DNA of 64,000 nucleotides from positions 1 to 64,000 of the forward strand of contig VXBA01005871.1 of NCBI GenBank assembly GCA_013399895.1, given 5' to 3'. Each line of letters opens with the position of its first letter. Position 1 is the first letter of the stretch. The notes under the pieces were generated by a model. It saw only the letters and a list, made by a program, of their open reading frames with translations. It did not search any database and was not told the origin of the DNA. Origin of the DNA: Serilophus lunatus. Lineage: Eukaryota > Chordata > Aves > Passeriformes > Eurylaimidae. Shown in pieces: positions 13,201-24,650 of this stretch. The position numbers and the translations under genes were made by a program.

Positions 13201-13800
13201 CCTACGGTAATTATTCCCTGCATAGTGGAAACGTTGTGTCTGAAGAAGAGGGTAGGAGTTTCAGACAGAGCTCATCCTTCTCCTCCTCCCAGGTTATGAA
13301 CCAGGCTTCTGGTCAAAAACCTGTGGAGGGAGCTGTTGCTTTCAGAAAGCAGAGTTCACTGTGGGACAAAGTGTGCAGCTGGGTTCTGACAATACTGGTA
13401 GCCGCGATGCTTATAAAAATATTTCTTGGAATAATCTGCACCAAAATTACTGTCTTGGGCTTGCTTTTGCACACTCTTTGTAATTCTCCCTTATCAGCTG
13501 CCTGTTTCTTTCCTCAGAGCAAGGTTCTTTCTTCTTAGGCATAGACTAGGACGTTGACCGCTGAGGCTGACTGAACATTCTTCTGACTAACACAGAGGCT
13601 TTTGGCCTTGGCTGTTAACAGGATTCAACTTTATGCTCTTAGGAAAGTTGATGAAATTTAAAAGCTTGTTATTGCACCTATTTCAGTTTCCATGGCAACA
13701 CTGATAAAACATTTCACTACTTCCATAATCTCTCCTCATTATCTTCCAGAAGATAAGTCATCTGCTACCTAATTTTCTGGGCACTTATTTCAAGTAATGT

Positions 13801-13851
13801 CTTTTTTCTTTCTTTTTTTTTTTTTTTTTCTTCTTCTCATTTTTTTTTTAT
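13801..13851. repeat. T-rich low-complexity tract
   Basis: Long T runs interrupted by C and one A. No retroelement body can be tied to it. Confidence 0.85.
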
Positions 13852-13985
13852 TAGAGAAAATTAAGGAGCTGCTTATGTGCCACTCACACAGTCTTAGCAG
13901 GACTGACTTTGTATGTCACTAGTAAGAACAAAGAAATTATAGTTTGTGGGTAGAGATTGTGAGATAAGGAAAAGTAGGACATGGG

Positions 13986-14010
13986 AATCATTAAGGTTGG
14001 AAAATACCTT
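13986..14010 (-). mobile_element. Very short CR1 3'-end remnant
   Basis: Reading 'aatcattaaggttggaaaat' and then 'acctt', it closely matches the reverse complement of a CR1 3' terminus ('aatcattaaggttggaaaag' type). Only about 25 bases can be matched; the sequence beyond does not follow the consensus. It could be a chance match. Confidence 0.45.
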
Positions 14011-15262
14011 GGATAGGTTTAATAGGTTGGTATTCATCCTGAGATGCATAAGAGATATGGTATAAGCAGCTGAAAGGAAGGAGTTGTTTGTCCATTCAAA
14101 GGGAAGAGAAGTAGCACCACAGTCAAGGTATATCTCCTCACGGAGTGGCCTAGAATCTTATAGGATCTTCAAGATCAATAATGGGGTATGGAATGTCTCT
14201 CAGTTCTGTGCCAGAAGTTTTGTTTTATACAATCACACAAAGTGTACCACAGAAGTTCTGCAGTGACAGTCCTGTATCTTAGGAGTTAGTCATTTTAATA
14301 AACTACTGTTTGTCAGGCAAGTGTCTGACAAGTTTGATGTATTGGTGTTTCTCTGTTTGAGAGTGGCACTGAACCAAAGAATGAGAATAAGAATTTTTGA
14401 ATATACACAGTGAGCTCAAATGTTCTAGAGTACTGTCAAAATAAAATGATAGAGAAAAAAAATCCAAAAAAACCAGCACCAAAGTCTGTCAGAGATTCTT
14501 GCTTTTGCAGCACTGAGTGCGGTCTAGAGAATGGGGTTTTTTTCAGGCTTGCTGTCATATTCTTTCTTACTGTAGTGGCTGTTCTGCACTGTTGTTCTGT
14601 TGGGTATTTATTTCATCCCAGTGCACATTACATTTTTAAGGTACATGTCTTTTGGAAGGTGTAAAAACAAAAGGTCCACAATCTGCTTTGTCTGGTCTAA
14701 CTCAGAGCAGAAGAGTTAAAGTATAAAACGCTGGAATAATATAGATAATGCAAGAAAGTATTTGGAAGATGGCCATCCTTATACAAAAGCTATGCTTAAA
14801 CCTTATTCATACTGAAATAATAGAAAGAATTTAATTTGTTTTAAAAGCCTGTCTGAGAATTTGCACCAACTGGCCAGTTAACTCAAAGTAGAGTTGTACT
14901 AAATGATCGCAGAGTATTATAATTTGGAATAAAAGCTTCAAAAATTGATGAAAATTTACATCTCTATCTCGATAAGACCTTAAATACTTCTGACCTTCCA
15001 AAATTTGTCTTGACTTTTTAAGGGAAATATTGATAGATTAAATATAGATTAGGACATGTATTTTTTTATTAATGATAATATTCAACTCTGAAAGCGTATC
15101 TAAATATTTAAAAGCAGTGATTCTTTTGCTGTTCTTGTTCTCATTTACTTTTCTTTTTTTATCATTAATCTTCAACAATTGTTTCTATTGTCTCTTCAAA
15201 GACTATTAATACCAATCATCTAAGCCATGGTATTCCAGCTGCACGCAGTCAAACATATAACT

Positions 15263-15304
15263 CATATATATATATATATATATATGTATGTATATGTATG
15301 TATT
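15263..15304. repeat. (TA)n / TATG repeat
   Basis: About eleven TA units followed by TATG-type units (tatgtatgtatatgtatgta). Confidence 0.93.
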
Positions 15305-15817
15305 TATGTTTTGTTTGCCTTTTTGTACACAAATCTATAACTACCTTATTGTCTGCTATCCTCTCTGTTTTCATCTTTTCTCCTGTTCACAACTCACAAT
15401 GTTCCCAAGTCCCTACAATTTGCCTACCCTTTGTCTAATTTTTTAAAAATATAACATTAGGAAATGCTGAGTTCTTTCCCTAGGAGTCTTATATGGCAGA
15501 AATTTCTAGAGAGCTTTTAGGCAATATTCACATCAGCATCTGGCTTCAAAATGTCAATTTAGGTGCTTTGGATCCCGGTACATGCACTTTTTTCCATTGA
15601 TCATTTAAGAAAATAAGTAATATAAACAGAACAACTTTCACTCTAAAGTGTATATATGTAGTATTTAACTACAGAATGTTAGTGTCATAAATAGAACTGT
15701 GATTTCCATGATGTGGATATGGAGCCAAAGGATTATGTCCTTATCTCACGCTAAAATTCTACAAGTTAGATCATATAAGTCATACAAGACCTGGGATTAA
15801 TTCACATGCTTCTGTCC

Positions 15818-15838
15818 TTTTTTTTTTTTTTTTTTTTN
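15818..15838. repeat. Poly-T run ending in an unresolved base
   Basis: Twenty T residues followed by a single N at 15838. The N probably marks an uncertain homopolymer length in the assembly. Confidence 0.95.
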
Positions 15839-18297
15839 AATCTAGTCCTTGAGGAAGTTATTGGACATGTGTTGGGCTTCATTTTACCCTGGAATGAGGT
15901 CTACCTTGGTCACATCCTTCACAATTGTTATATCTGGAAGGGTGTATGTGGTCACTGAGCCAGAAGGAGCACTCAAAGGATTCGACAAAACTGTACAGTC
16001 TTTAAGTGCTACCTGTGTATTGCTCACAGACACAAGAAAATAATAAATTGAAACTGGTAGAAGAACTGAGTGATGTGTGATACTGCCTGGGGCACAGAAG
16101 CAGATGTTCAGTGAACCAGAAAAGATAGGGGTACACTTTACTGACCTTTGTCCCTCTGAAAGGTGTAATTATGCTGACGGAGGTCACACAAGTACCTTAA
16201 GTTCACTTGCCTTCTAGCTTTCTGTGTTTTAAGGAAGTGGTTTACAATCTCTGGTAGCCTGTAGAAATGTAACTCTAAGGGGTTTTTAAATAATTTCTAT
16301 ATTCTTGCATCACAAAGTATATCCTCTATTTCTTCCTTTTTGACTAATGGCAGCATTTACTGTAAGATGGGTAAGTCAGAACTTATATCTCAAGCATTTT
16401 ATAATCTTCTGTGATAAAAAGGTTTTCTGAGTTTAGAAGAAGAGGATTATTAGTCAGAAGTAAGGGATGGATTTTAATTAATTTTGTAGTGTCTTTACTG
16501 GACAATGATAAATTCACTTGTGGAGCTACAATTTAGAGGTAGGTGTTATGTAGATTTTAAAAATCTTCAGACATACCAGTAAAACCATGCAAGTTGAGGA
16601 AAAAAACCCCTTGTACTACTAAGTGCTACCCTTAACCTTTGGATAAAAGTTAAAGGCAAGCTCTTGTTGACTTCTGCTTTGTGCAAAAATAGTTTTAATT
16701 TTGCTATTCAAATCCAGATGTAGATAAAATTTCTAGGTATGCTGTTATGTGTTGAGTTCCTTGTAAATTGTGATTTAAGGCAGAGAGGAATTATATCCAG
16801 CAGACAATAAATCTGTGTTTCATTAGCACAACATCACAAGATGTAGAGTCACTCCCTGCCTGAGTTACGAAATTCATGTCAGATTTTATGCATGGAAACC
16901 CACAAGAAAACTACCCTAGCCTTCCCATGAGTGAAAAGTTTCCCTTCATTGCCACCTCCCTTCCAAAGACTATGGGGAATGTGGGGCTTGCTGTCAGAGC
17001 TTTGATTGGAGGAGGTTCCACAAGCCAAGAGGCCCATATGCTCAGAGCCATTGTTGCCAACACATAGAGTGGGAATGCCAGTGTTTTTACTAAAACAGTC
17101 ACTGCTTCTCATACCCTCATGGAGGTGACAGCGATGTAGCCAATCTTTCATTGATGTTGTTCCACAGAGCACAGAAATATCTGTGATCTCCCCATACTGA
17201 AAATGTGCAAGGTCACAAAAATACAAATTCCCTTTGGCTTTTTTTAAGAAAAGGGATATAATGTGTGCAGAGAGCTGAACCATTTTATTCTTTGAAAAAG
17301 TGTTGTGTTCTTGGGGATTTTTAAGGTAGCATTTTGAGTATCTGATGATTATTTAACACATCATTCACTTCTAGCAATAAAGTTTATTTTTATGTATGTT
17401 TAGAATGACAAACTGGAAGCAAAATATTTTTATTTCAGCTGAGAAATCAGATATCTGTGCTCCAAACAATTTACAGAATGGACAACACTAGATCCACTAT
17501 GACTTTATGCAAAAAGCAAGACTGATCTTTCTAGGTAATGGTGCTACTTGCCTTCTTTGATTGTATGTATTGCTTGTTATGGGCTATTTCATGACGGAAT
17601 ATTTCTAGAAGCTACTGCTCTTTAGAAACAAGCTGTAATCTGGGGCCAAAGACTTGTGAATCTAAGAGTAAATGTGAAGATACACGAAAAAGATTTTAAA
17701 GTTGTCTGCAATGTCAATGTATTGTTTAAAAGTGATACAGAACATACTTTTCAAAGGTATTGAATCTCAAACTAGCAAATACTAGAGGCAGGACTACTCA
17801 TTCAAGAAAGATATTCTTGCTTACGCTGTGTAGTTTAACCTAAAGTCCAGAAACTGATGATCAGTGCTCCAAATTGCAACCAATTTTTTCGTGGTATCTC
17901 TCCTAGGGCCCTGTAGACATTTGCCAGTCATTAGGATGCATTGCTCCCATGAGTTTTAACTGTCTTTCCTGAAGGTTTGAAACATTGTTGGATGTGTCCT
18001 CCTTGTCAGTTGAGAAATTTATCTTTCCCTTATGACTGGATTGTCAGTTCACATGAAATTCAAGTCTGTTACATGCTTGTTTCAGTGATAGCAAGTGCTT
18101 GAGCTGCCTGGGCCTGAACCCTTCTCCTCACCATGGGGAAGGAGCGAGGGATGGCAGTGGGAGACTCCCGGCTGGGGCGGATGGAGGTCTCTGTCTGCTG
18201 ACTCAACATAATGTCCAAGGTTTGCCACTTACCAAGGACTCAGAGAGGACATGAAAAGGGTGCTGAAGCTTATACAGTCATTAGATGGTTCTCATGA

Positions 18298-18722
18298 ATG
18301 TTTTGGAAAGCCACAGAGATGGTTAAGGGAGTACAAGATCTCTAACATAAGGGAAGACTGACAGAAATGGACTTCTCAGCCGGGAGAAGTGAAGGCTCAA
18401 GGTGACTTTCATTAATATGTTTAAATACCTAAAGGGTAGAGGCAAAGAGGCTCTTTTCAGTAGCACCCAGTGGATAAACAAGAGGCACAAACTGAAGCCT
18501 AGAAAGTTCCCTTTGAACATATGAAAACATTTTTTTACTGTGAGGATGACTGAGCACTGGAACAGGTTGCCCTGTAAGGTTAAGGAGTCCCTATCCTTGG
18601 TGATATTCTAAAGCTGGACACTGTCTTGGATAATGGGCTCTAGATGATCCTGCTTGAACAAGGGGGTTAGACCAGATATCTCTGAGGTTCCTTCCATCCT
18701 CAGCAATTCTCTGGGTCTGTCA
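18298..18722 (+). mobile_element. CR1 LINE 3' end, older copy
   Basis: Plus-strand CR1. It starts near 'ttttggaaagccacagag', worn from the 'gagggccacgaagatg' block. It continues through 'ttaaatacctaaagggtag', 'actggaacaggttgccct' and 'cctgcttgaacaagggggt', and ends 'ttccttccatcctcagcaa' plus a worn 'ttctctgggtctg' tail. The 'tgcttgaacaagggggttag' 3' UTR differs from the 1762-2136 copy ('ccatggcaggg' type), so it belongs to a different CR1 group. No open frame spans the ORF2 part. Confidence 0.88.
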
Positions 18723-21700
18723 TGCTTCTTAAATGGTATAGCCAAGTAGATTCAGTGGTTGTAAGGCACCAAAGTTATGCTTATGTCACCAGGTAAATGT
18801 CTGAGGGATTTTGCTATTTACTTCTAGATGTAAAAATAATTTCTCTTGGAGTTGATGCATGCTTTTTTACCTCCTCTCCTTCCCTCATGAATTTAAATTA
18901 AAAAAAAAAATCATTCTAAAGAGAAATGCTTGTAGTTTGACAAAGGTGAGATTTAGTAAAGCATTCTTGGTAGATCATTTAAGCAAAAACAACATTTTAA
19001 ACAAGTGTGATAGGTATATGCTTTGAGTGTTCACAGACAAGTAGAAAATTAGTGGGTTTGGAAGTTGTAGGCATGTAAAAATGTGCAACTTTGCATTCAA
19101 GAGTATGCCAAGAGTATAACTGTGTGAAAATTTTTTTCATATATACTGACAGGGGGTATAGAAACATATTCAGAAAAATACTGGGGGGTTGGTTGGTCTT
19201 TTTTAAAATAATGGTTAAAAAACAAGGCAGAAAGATAACAAAGTAGCAGAGCTTCAGACTAAAAGGATATTTCTGATAAGGTCAATATATTGTTCTGAAA
19301 ATTTGTCATATTTGAGATTTTTTTTTCCCTTTGGTACTAGTGATATGCTTAAAATACTCTTATAAATGCCATGCAAAATTTTCTTTGCATAATTATCCAT
19401 GGTCGCTGCACAATCATGGAATTTCAGGAATGTCTCATCATTCTCAGCTCAGAACAACAGCAGATGTTGTTTGGTTTTGGGCTACCCCAGAGAACTCTTT
19501 TTAATGTTTTATTGTTTTTCACCAAACTTGAGTTTATATCTGAATATATATAAATTCAGTTATTCAATTTATATAAGCATTCAAGGCACTAAAGTGATAA
19601 TAACATTGACCCGTAAATAGTATGTCACAATAGTAGCCTTAAAGAATGTTATTTCAATTGAGTTGTCCCTTATCAAAAGGCAAGGGTGTTGTTAAGGTGC
19701 AGAATTGAAGGGGCAGTTATGTGAAAAAGCACTTTTTTTGTCAGAGAACTGGGATTAAGATTGAAAATGCTACTGAGGAAATTGAAAACATGTTTTGGAG
19801 ACCAGACTGCACGTGCTCCTGGGGTAGTGGCTCTCTGCTCCAGCTGTCCCTCATTCCAGCAGCGCAGTGGGGACTAAGATCAGAACAGGCACCTGAAAGA
19901 GAGGCTCCATTTCCATAATAATTGCCTATTTCTATATCCCAAGGGACCTTGTGGTGATTATTTTTATGGTCAAAATGGTGTTTCACAGATAAATGTTTCA
20001 AGAGACACCAGCACTTGCCCTATTCTAAGGTTAATCCTCACAGTGTAAAAGTCTCTGAGGGAGGAATGACAAAGAGAACCCAATCCTTGCATAACATTTA
20101 ATATTTCCTAGACACATAATATTTCCTATGATATGGTTTAATAGTGGCCAAGTTAATAATTCTGATATCATGGAAAATGGAAGGAATTGATTAATATCAC
20201 AAGTGGTAAAGAAACTGCCTTTGGAAAAAAAATTATTGCCTCAGAAGCTACTTACAGAAGTGAAAGTATACCTGAGATTCATCTACAGATTATTATGGCT
20301 GTTAACTATTATTTTTTCCCTGGTGCCTTCTTTTACCTTTTTCCCTTTGGCTCTTATTTTTTTTTCTTTTTTTTTTTTTTTTCCTCTTCTCCTTTTTCCT
20401 ATCTCTCTGTGAAATAGATAGCACTTAGCAAAATTTAATAGATACTTTTAAAGAACTCTGAAAGGGGTAAAGTCTGTATTTTATTAAGCACAGTAGAATG
20501 TATGAGGGTATATTTTTTTCCAACATGGGAAATCAGTGTTGATATTACTGGGTAAAGCATGAATAAGATTAGTGGCATAGTTTAACTAGTATTTTGCTAT
20601 TGGCAGTGTGGCATTTCTCCATTTATTCATGAAATAGAGGTATTAACATGACATAGCACCAGTCTTGAATTTTGAATTATTGTAATTACCTGAATATACA
20701 AGAAGTTAATGCATGGATGTATACTAGCATACTTTGTTGTAATTTTCTTTAAAAACAAAAGAGATAGTAAAATTCTTAGGCATTCGTGTTGCTATCTTCT
20801 TGTAATAATTGCCAGTGACTCAACTCTGCTTTTTTTCTCCTGTTTTAATGTTTTCTCAGCCTACAGAGATTATCCTGTAGAGCCTATGTGGGAACAAACT
20901 TAGAGTGAATTATTACTGAAAATACAATTTTTTGAATATTCTTTCATTTGTTTGCATTTTACTATGTGCACCATCCACCTCTTAGTAAACATCAGAAATT
21001 TTCATAAAATCTGCTTCTACTTCCTTAATTTTTAATGAAATTGAAATATTAAATAATCAAGGATCCAAGTCTGCGGTTTCCTACGTGGCACTGAAAACAG
21101 CTGTCAAGTTGAGCAGGATGTACTATAATGTACTATATTGTACAAAATTAGCTTTCATCCTGGTTTTTGCCTATCTTATAAAAACATCAATGTAAACATG
21201 TGGCTCATGCCTTCTCTTTGTGTCTCATGCATAAAAAGCAGCATGGAGCCCACTCACAAATAAAATTACTAATGAAAAGTAATTGCTCTTTTCAGAGTGT
21301 TTGAGAGTTTTCTGCCATCTGCAAGTTGTTCCTTCCCTGTAATGCTGGGAGAAAACAAATTTTGAAAAGAGGAAGACAAAGACCTCTGTAGCTAGCTTGG
21401 AGTTCCATGTAGTCACTCAATACGTTGTGATGGAAATGGATGGCACCACAAATTCCCCCAGTCCAACCATATGCTTAGAATAAAAGTGTAAGGCAGATAT
21501 CCCAACTGAAAGGGAAATAGTAGTCTGTGTTGAAGGGCAGAAACCAGTTTAGGATTTGAATTCTAGTTTTACATATGTCCAAGAGAATAGAAAGGTTAAT
21601 GACTGTTTCCTCCTCTTGGCATTTCTGATTTGCCAACTCAATTCTCCATTTGTAGTTCTCTATTTCATTTTTATCTTTTATCATTTTATCTTTTGTTTGG

Positions 21701-22410
21701 ACTTGGCTTTTTTTAGGGTGTTTCCTGCTGACTGTTTGATTTCTCTCCAAAAAATTAGGTGACTGGAAGCTAAATTGGTAATGCTTAAGATTGCTATGGA
21801 TGTGTGCATCTAGGTAAAAAAATTTGCTTTACTTGCTCTTAGAAATTTGAGCGTACATTACCTGTATTTACTAGCTTGTTTAGCCTACTGTCATTTGATT
21901 GACACTGAATTTTTTTTTTTTTCCTGCTTATAGATGAAAGAAGATATACCTTAGAAAACAAAGGGATAACTCTCAAGTTCATCTGATCAAATATGCTGAA
22001 TTGCTTAGAAAATTATACTCGTTCAAGCGACTAAGAATTTACCTTCTGCAAGATCTAGCCAAAACTGTAAGTGTACTCCTATTTTTCTGTTAGTGCACTG
22101 AGATTTGAGGGGTGTTTTTTGGCAGTGGTTCTGTTGACATGAAATAGAAGGCCCAAGACACTGGGAGGAGGGCCTGTTTTCCTCAATTTGGTTGTCATCA
22201 ATCCAAAATTTCCTTCATCAGAGTTGGATGTGGAAACAGAGGGGAAATCATGCCATTGCCTTTTGCTGACTGTAGACCTGTTTCATTCACTTCTTATCTC
22301 TAATTGTTTCATTTATAATTACTTTGGTGACCAGAATCAAGTCTGCAGGAAAAAGACATGTCCCTATGCACAGTCTGTCTTGGCTATGGTTGATTCTCAT
22401 CTGTTATATT
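18723..22410. other. Non-coding DNA; one candidate exon
   Basis: No coding gene is recognised. T-rich tracts occur at about 20356-20396 and 21910-21922. An AT hairpin lies at 19542-19585. A segment at 21934-22066 is bounded by good splice-site consensus but has no open frame throughout (see findings). Confidence 0.6.
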
Positions 22411-22630
22411 TCACACAATCACAGAATGTTTAACCTTTGAAGGGACCACTGTAGGGTCATCTAGTCCAACCTCCCCTAGAACACATTACTCAGGATTTTG
22501 TCCACATGTCTTTTGAATATGTACAGTGAGAGAGTTTCCACAACCTTTCTGGGCAACCTATTCCAATGCTCAGTCACTCTCCAAGTAATTAAGTTCTTCC
22601 TTGTGTTCAGGTGGAACTTTCTGGAACTTG
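22411..22630 (-). mobile_element. CR1 LINE 3' end (antisense), tail-out partner
   Basis: The low-coordinate side starts with a worn CR1 tail 'tcacacaatcacagaatgt', then 'gtcatctagtccaacctcc', 'tttctgggcaacctattcc' and 'ttaagttcttccttgtgtt'. On the minus strand the end of the CR1 ORF2 protein is still open over 22476-22658, reading KNLITWRVTEHWNRLPRKVV. This keeps the conserved HWNRLPREVV-type tail of CR1 ORF2. The copy breaks off near 22630, where a second CR1 piece of opposite orientation begins. Confidence 0.9.
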
Positions 22631-22780
22631 TGGAGACTGCATCCTTGGAGGGTTTCATGGTTTGGATGGAAAAATCCCTGAGAAGCCTGGCTTGACTCCA
22701 GAGTTGACACAGCTTTGGACGGGAGGTTGGACCAGGGAACTCCTGAGGCGCCCTTCCAGCCTGAATCTCAGTATGTAAGA
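22631..22780 (+). mobile_element. CR1 LINE 3' UTR fragment, opposite orientation
   Basis: Plus-strand CR1 3' end. It shows 'ctgcatccttggagggttt', 'aaaatccctgagaagcctg', 'gggaggttggaccagggaa' and 'cccttccagcctgaatctc'. It lies directly against the truncated end of the minus-strand CR1 at 22411-22630, so the two 3' tails face outward. The junction position is approximate to about ten bases. Confidence 0.8.
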
Positions 22781-24250
22781 GACCTTAAGAAGGCACAATT
22801 CCCTAACAAAGAAGCTGTGAACAAGTTTTATTGACAATATGAACTTACAGAATGAAAATGAGAATCCTAAGTAAGAAAATTAGATTTCCTCATGCCAAGA
22901 TATGTGTACTAAACATTTTGCATTTCCAAAGGTACAGAGAATAAAGTTGGCAGGGTGGTGGGGGAGAAGATACTTAGATTTATTTTTTTTTTTTAAGTCT
23001 GCAGTAAAAGGACTTGAATTAGGATACACTGGTACTTATCTGTCAAAGACTTCATTCAACTTCTACTTAGCCTTTTAAAGAACTTCACTAGGTTTACTAA
23101 GTCATGTAATGCAGTAGCTGTGTCTTTCAGTTGCTTGTCTTTATGCCTGTGAACTCAAAAGAAAAAGAAATATCACAAATATTGATCACCCACAAATTTC
23201 ATGTAAATAGAAGAAAAAGCCTTGTAAGTGGATATTTTCTACACACCCACACGCACACACACACGCACACACCCCATGACATGGCAGAATCCTTTGTTGG
23301 TTACTAGGGAATTAACCCACACCAAGTGCTCTTAGAAATGCTCTTCATTCAGGATAAGCTCTGATCATAACTTGGATAGTTTTTAAAATCAATAGACTAC
23401 AAGACATAAATCAATAGGAATTATTATCCTTTTATTCTAGCACTCGCTCAGAAGCTTATTTCATTGTTCCAGTAAGATTTACAGTGGCAGCTGTATTTGA
23501 ACATTTTAAACATTGCAAAATAGATGCCAGTACGTGACATCCTATTTTAGCAGGAGGGAAGTCAGAAAAAACTGCATGCAGAACTTTAATGACAATTCTA
23601 AAGCCAAGAAATTATAATTTTAAGTGTCTGTCTTGTGATTGTTATATTTTATTGTTCAGCTTTATAAAAGTGTTTTTCCCACAACTAGGATGTAATATGT
23701 ATTCTCCCTACAAAAGGTGTCTTTGGCATATAAAATTTTAAAAAGGGATTTATTTGCTTTTCAAGGTGAATTGCCTGTAGAAAAGACTTTTCTTTAGTTA
23801 GTCTGTACATTTCAAATAGAAGACAAATAGATCAAATCATGTCTTTTCTAGCCATTTGTTAAGAGCAACTGATCCCTTTTACAAAGTCTTTCTCTAGGAA
23901 CTGTAGTCTTTCAAGGCAATATTATTTCCAAAAATTCCCATTTAAAGAACAAATAAAAAGTCTAAAACTAAAGCAGAGGCTATTCGATGACAAGACATAA
24001 GCTGAAAAACTGAAAATCTGCATAAATAAATCTTTCCTTCAGCTTCATTTAGGTGTTAAGGGAAAAACAGCTGAGGTTGGATGTGGTAACCTACAGTATT
24101 GCTTTTATCCACAGTAGTGCTAGCTAGTCTGTGGGAATGTATTGCTGAAAAAGGTTCTGACATGAGAGTATGTTGCTCGAGGTTCTGAGAATAAAGAGTT
24201 ATTTGTATTCCTTACTAATTTAGTGATGCCCTTATTACACGGATATATAG
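22781..24250. other. Non-coding DNA
   Basis: No gene or full repeat is recognised. A CA-rich simple repeat lies at 23240-23274 and a short T run near 22981-22995. Confidence 0.65.
23240..23274. repeat. CA-rich simple repeat
   Basis: Interrupted (CA)n with CACG and CCCA variants. Confidence 0.88.
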
Positions 24251-24650
24251 GATCTTAGAGTCATTGGATGGTTTGGGTTGAAAAGGACGTTAAAGACTAT
24301 GTAATACCAACACCCCTGCCATGGGCAGGGACATCTTTCACTAAACCAGATTACTCAAAGCCCTGTCCAGACTGGCCTTCAACACTGCCAAGGATGAAGC
24401 ACCCACAGCTTCTCGGGGAAACCTGTGCCAGGGCCTCACCACCCTCACAGTGAAGAATTTCTTCCTAATGTCTGATTGAAACCTACCCTCATTCAGTTTA
24501 AAACCATTGTCCCTTGCCCTGTCTCTATATGCCATTGTGAAAAGACCTTTTTCAGCTTTCTTTTTGGGCCCCTTTTGCTGATATAAGATCTCCCTGGAGC
24601 GTTCTCTTCTCCAGGTTGACCAACTCCAATTCTCTCAACTGGTCTTCATA
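24251..24650 (-). mobile_element. CR1 LINE 3' end (antisense)
   Basis: The plus strand shows 'tcattggatggtttgggtt', 'ccctgccatgggcagggac', 'cctcaccaccctcacagtg' and 'aagaatttcttcctaatgt'. These are followed by 'ttctcttctccaggttgac'. This is the reverse complement of the CR1 3' UTR and the end of ORF2. The minus strand keeps an open frame at 24341-24535 containing GRFQSDIRKKFFTVRVV and a W-H-R-F-P-R motif, the usual CR1 ORF2 C-terminus. It belongs to the same 'ccatgggcaggg' 3' UTR group as the 1762 copy. It is 5'-truncated near 24650. Confidence 0.95.

Larger units (their letters stand above)
10349..18297. other. Non-coding DNA with simple repeats
   Basis: No gene is recognised. A 16-bp AT-rich direct repeat ending in 'taaatatgaa' occurs twice at about 10878-10893 and 10905-10920. 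The longest open frames (13173-13538 plus, 16879-17283 minus) lack domains. A weak CR1-like patch may lie near 11749-11800 and another near 11951-12000, both too degraded to call. T-rich and TA-rich tracts are listed separately. Confidence 0.65.

Noticed and set aside
23240..23274. CA-rich and other short direct repeats considered as a CRISPR-like or satellite array
   Set aside because: Units are dinucleotide and without spacers; this is a vertebrate microsatellite.
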